Source of the DNA: Pseudoflavonifractor sp. An184
GTDB lineage: Bacteria > Bacillota > Clostridia > Oscillospirales > Oscillospiraceae
DNA length: 59,004 nucleotides
Direction: 5' to 3'
Assembly (NCBI RefSeq): GCF_002160305.1
Contig: NZ_NFKI01000020.1
Coordinates: 1 to 59,004 of the forward strand
Under the pieces are notes generated by a model. The model was not told the origin of the DNA, did not search any database, and saw only the letters and a program-made list of their open reading frames with translations. Positions 58,931-59,004 of this stretch are shown here, piece by piece. Both the position numbers and the translations under genes were made by a program. Position 1 is the stretch's first letter; each line of letters opens with the position of its first letter.

Positions 58931-59004
58931 CGCCCGAGTGTTGGCGGGGGAGCTCGAGGGGGCGGCAGCCCGCCTCGAGTGGGATCGAATGCCCTGAATG
59001 CCTT
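58931..59004 (-). repeat. Hairpin-rich element B, copy 2 (cut by the window end)
   Basis: Inverted relative to 41786-41860 and about 85% alike: GGCATTCGATCCCA, GAGGCGGGC, then CCCCCTCGAGCTCCCCCGCC. The rest lies outside the window. Confidence 0.7.

Overview
The window is GC-rich (roughly 60%) DNA with Gram-positive ribosome binding sites, sigma-A promoters with 16-18 bp spacers and Firmicutes-type regulation (BlaI/BlaR pair, CIRCE ahead of groES). It also holds an alpha/beta small acid-soluble spore protein, a rubrerythrin and a clostridial 2[4Fe-4S] ferredoxin. This fits an anaerobic, spore-forming or spore-derived member of the Oscillospiraceae (Flavonifractor, Lawsonibacter or Intestinimonas-like). 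That placement is inference; no rRNA or full marker phylogeny was possible.

Layout. 1-785: gene-free repeats, including the first copy of a multi-hairpin element beside what looks like a copied gene end. 786-6023: blaI-blaR, a DUF1294 protein and malQ. 6024-7020: a kilobase of interspersed repeats. 7076-10962: ftsH and a two-gene unit ending in a secreted nuclease lipoprotein. 11169-13233: an ECF sigma factor and its membrane partner. 13278-15090: a MarR-MATE operon. 15252-17792: a four-gene chain (panE-like, NUDIX, aldose epimerase, small unknown protein). 17793-20690: an AT-richer island with a hairpin element, a DUF4143 ATPase, a tyrosine-recombinase tail and a tRNA-Ser whose 5' half is repeated nearby, read as an integration scar. 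20693-29147: pncB, rubrerythrin, an esterase, a ferredoxin, a ClpC-like ATPase, a hemolysin III protein and a second MATE pump. 29245-30425: a hairpin element, tRNA-Leu, a DUF3783 gene and more repeats.

30430-37212: metY, rlmH, walJ, murA, hemW and an AEC transporter. 37392-40098: an XRE regulator with a zinc ribbon, a gene-free segment with a consensus promoter, nested helices and a strong terminator (a candidate ~540-nt structured RNA), and two membrane proteins. 40432-46193: a second metY, an amidohydrolase and a polar amino-acid ABC transporter. 46551-49816: the spore protein and groES-groEL, each chaperone gene followed by a short second copy of its own 3' end joined to hairpin-rich DNA. 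50005-58812: a lipid-kinase-like gene with no canonical start codon, an rRNA methyltransferase, nfeD-SPFH, two secreted proteins, an XRE regulator and a formate/nitrite transporter. The window ends inside another repeat.

Most genes are housekeeping. The unusual material is intergenic: (i) hairpin-array elements whose stems change by compensatory substitutions, several beside short duplicated gene 3' ends; (ii) the orphan structured transcript at 38078-38655; (iii) the tRNA-Ser integration scar.
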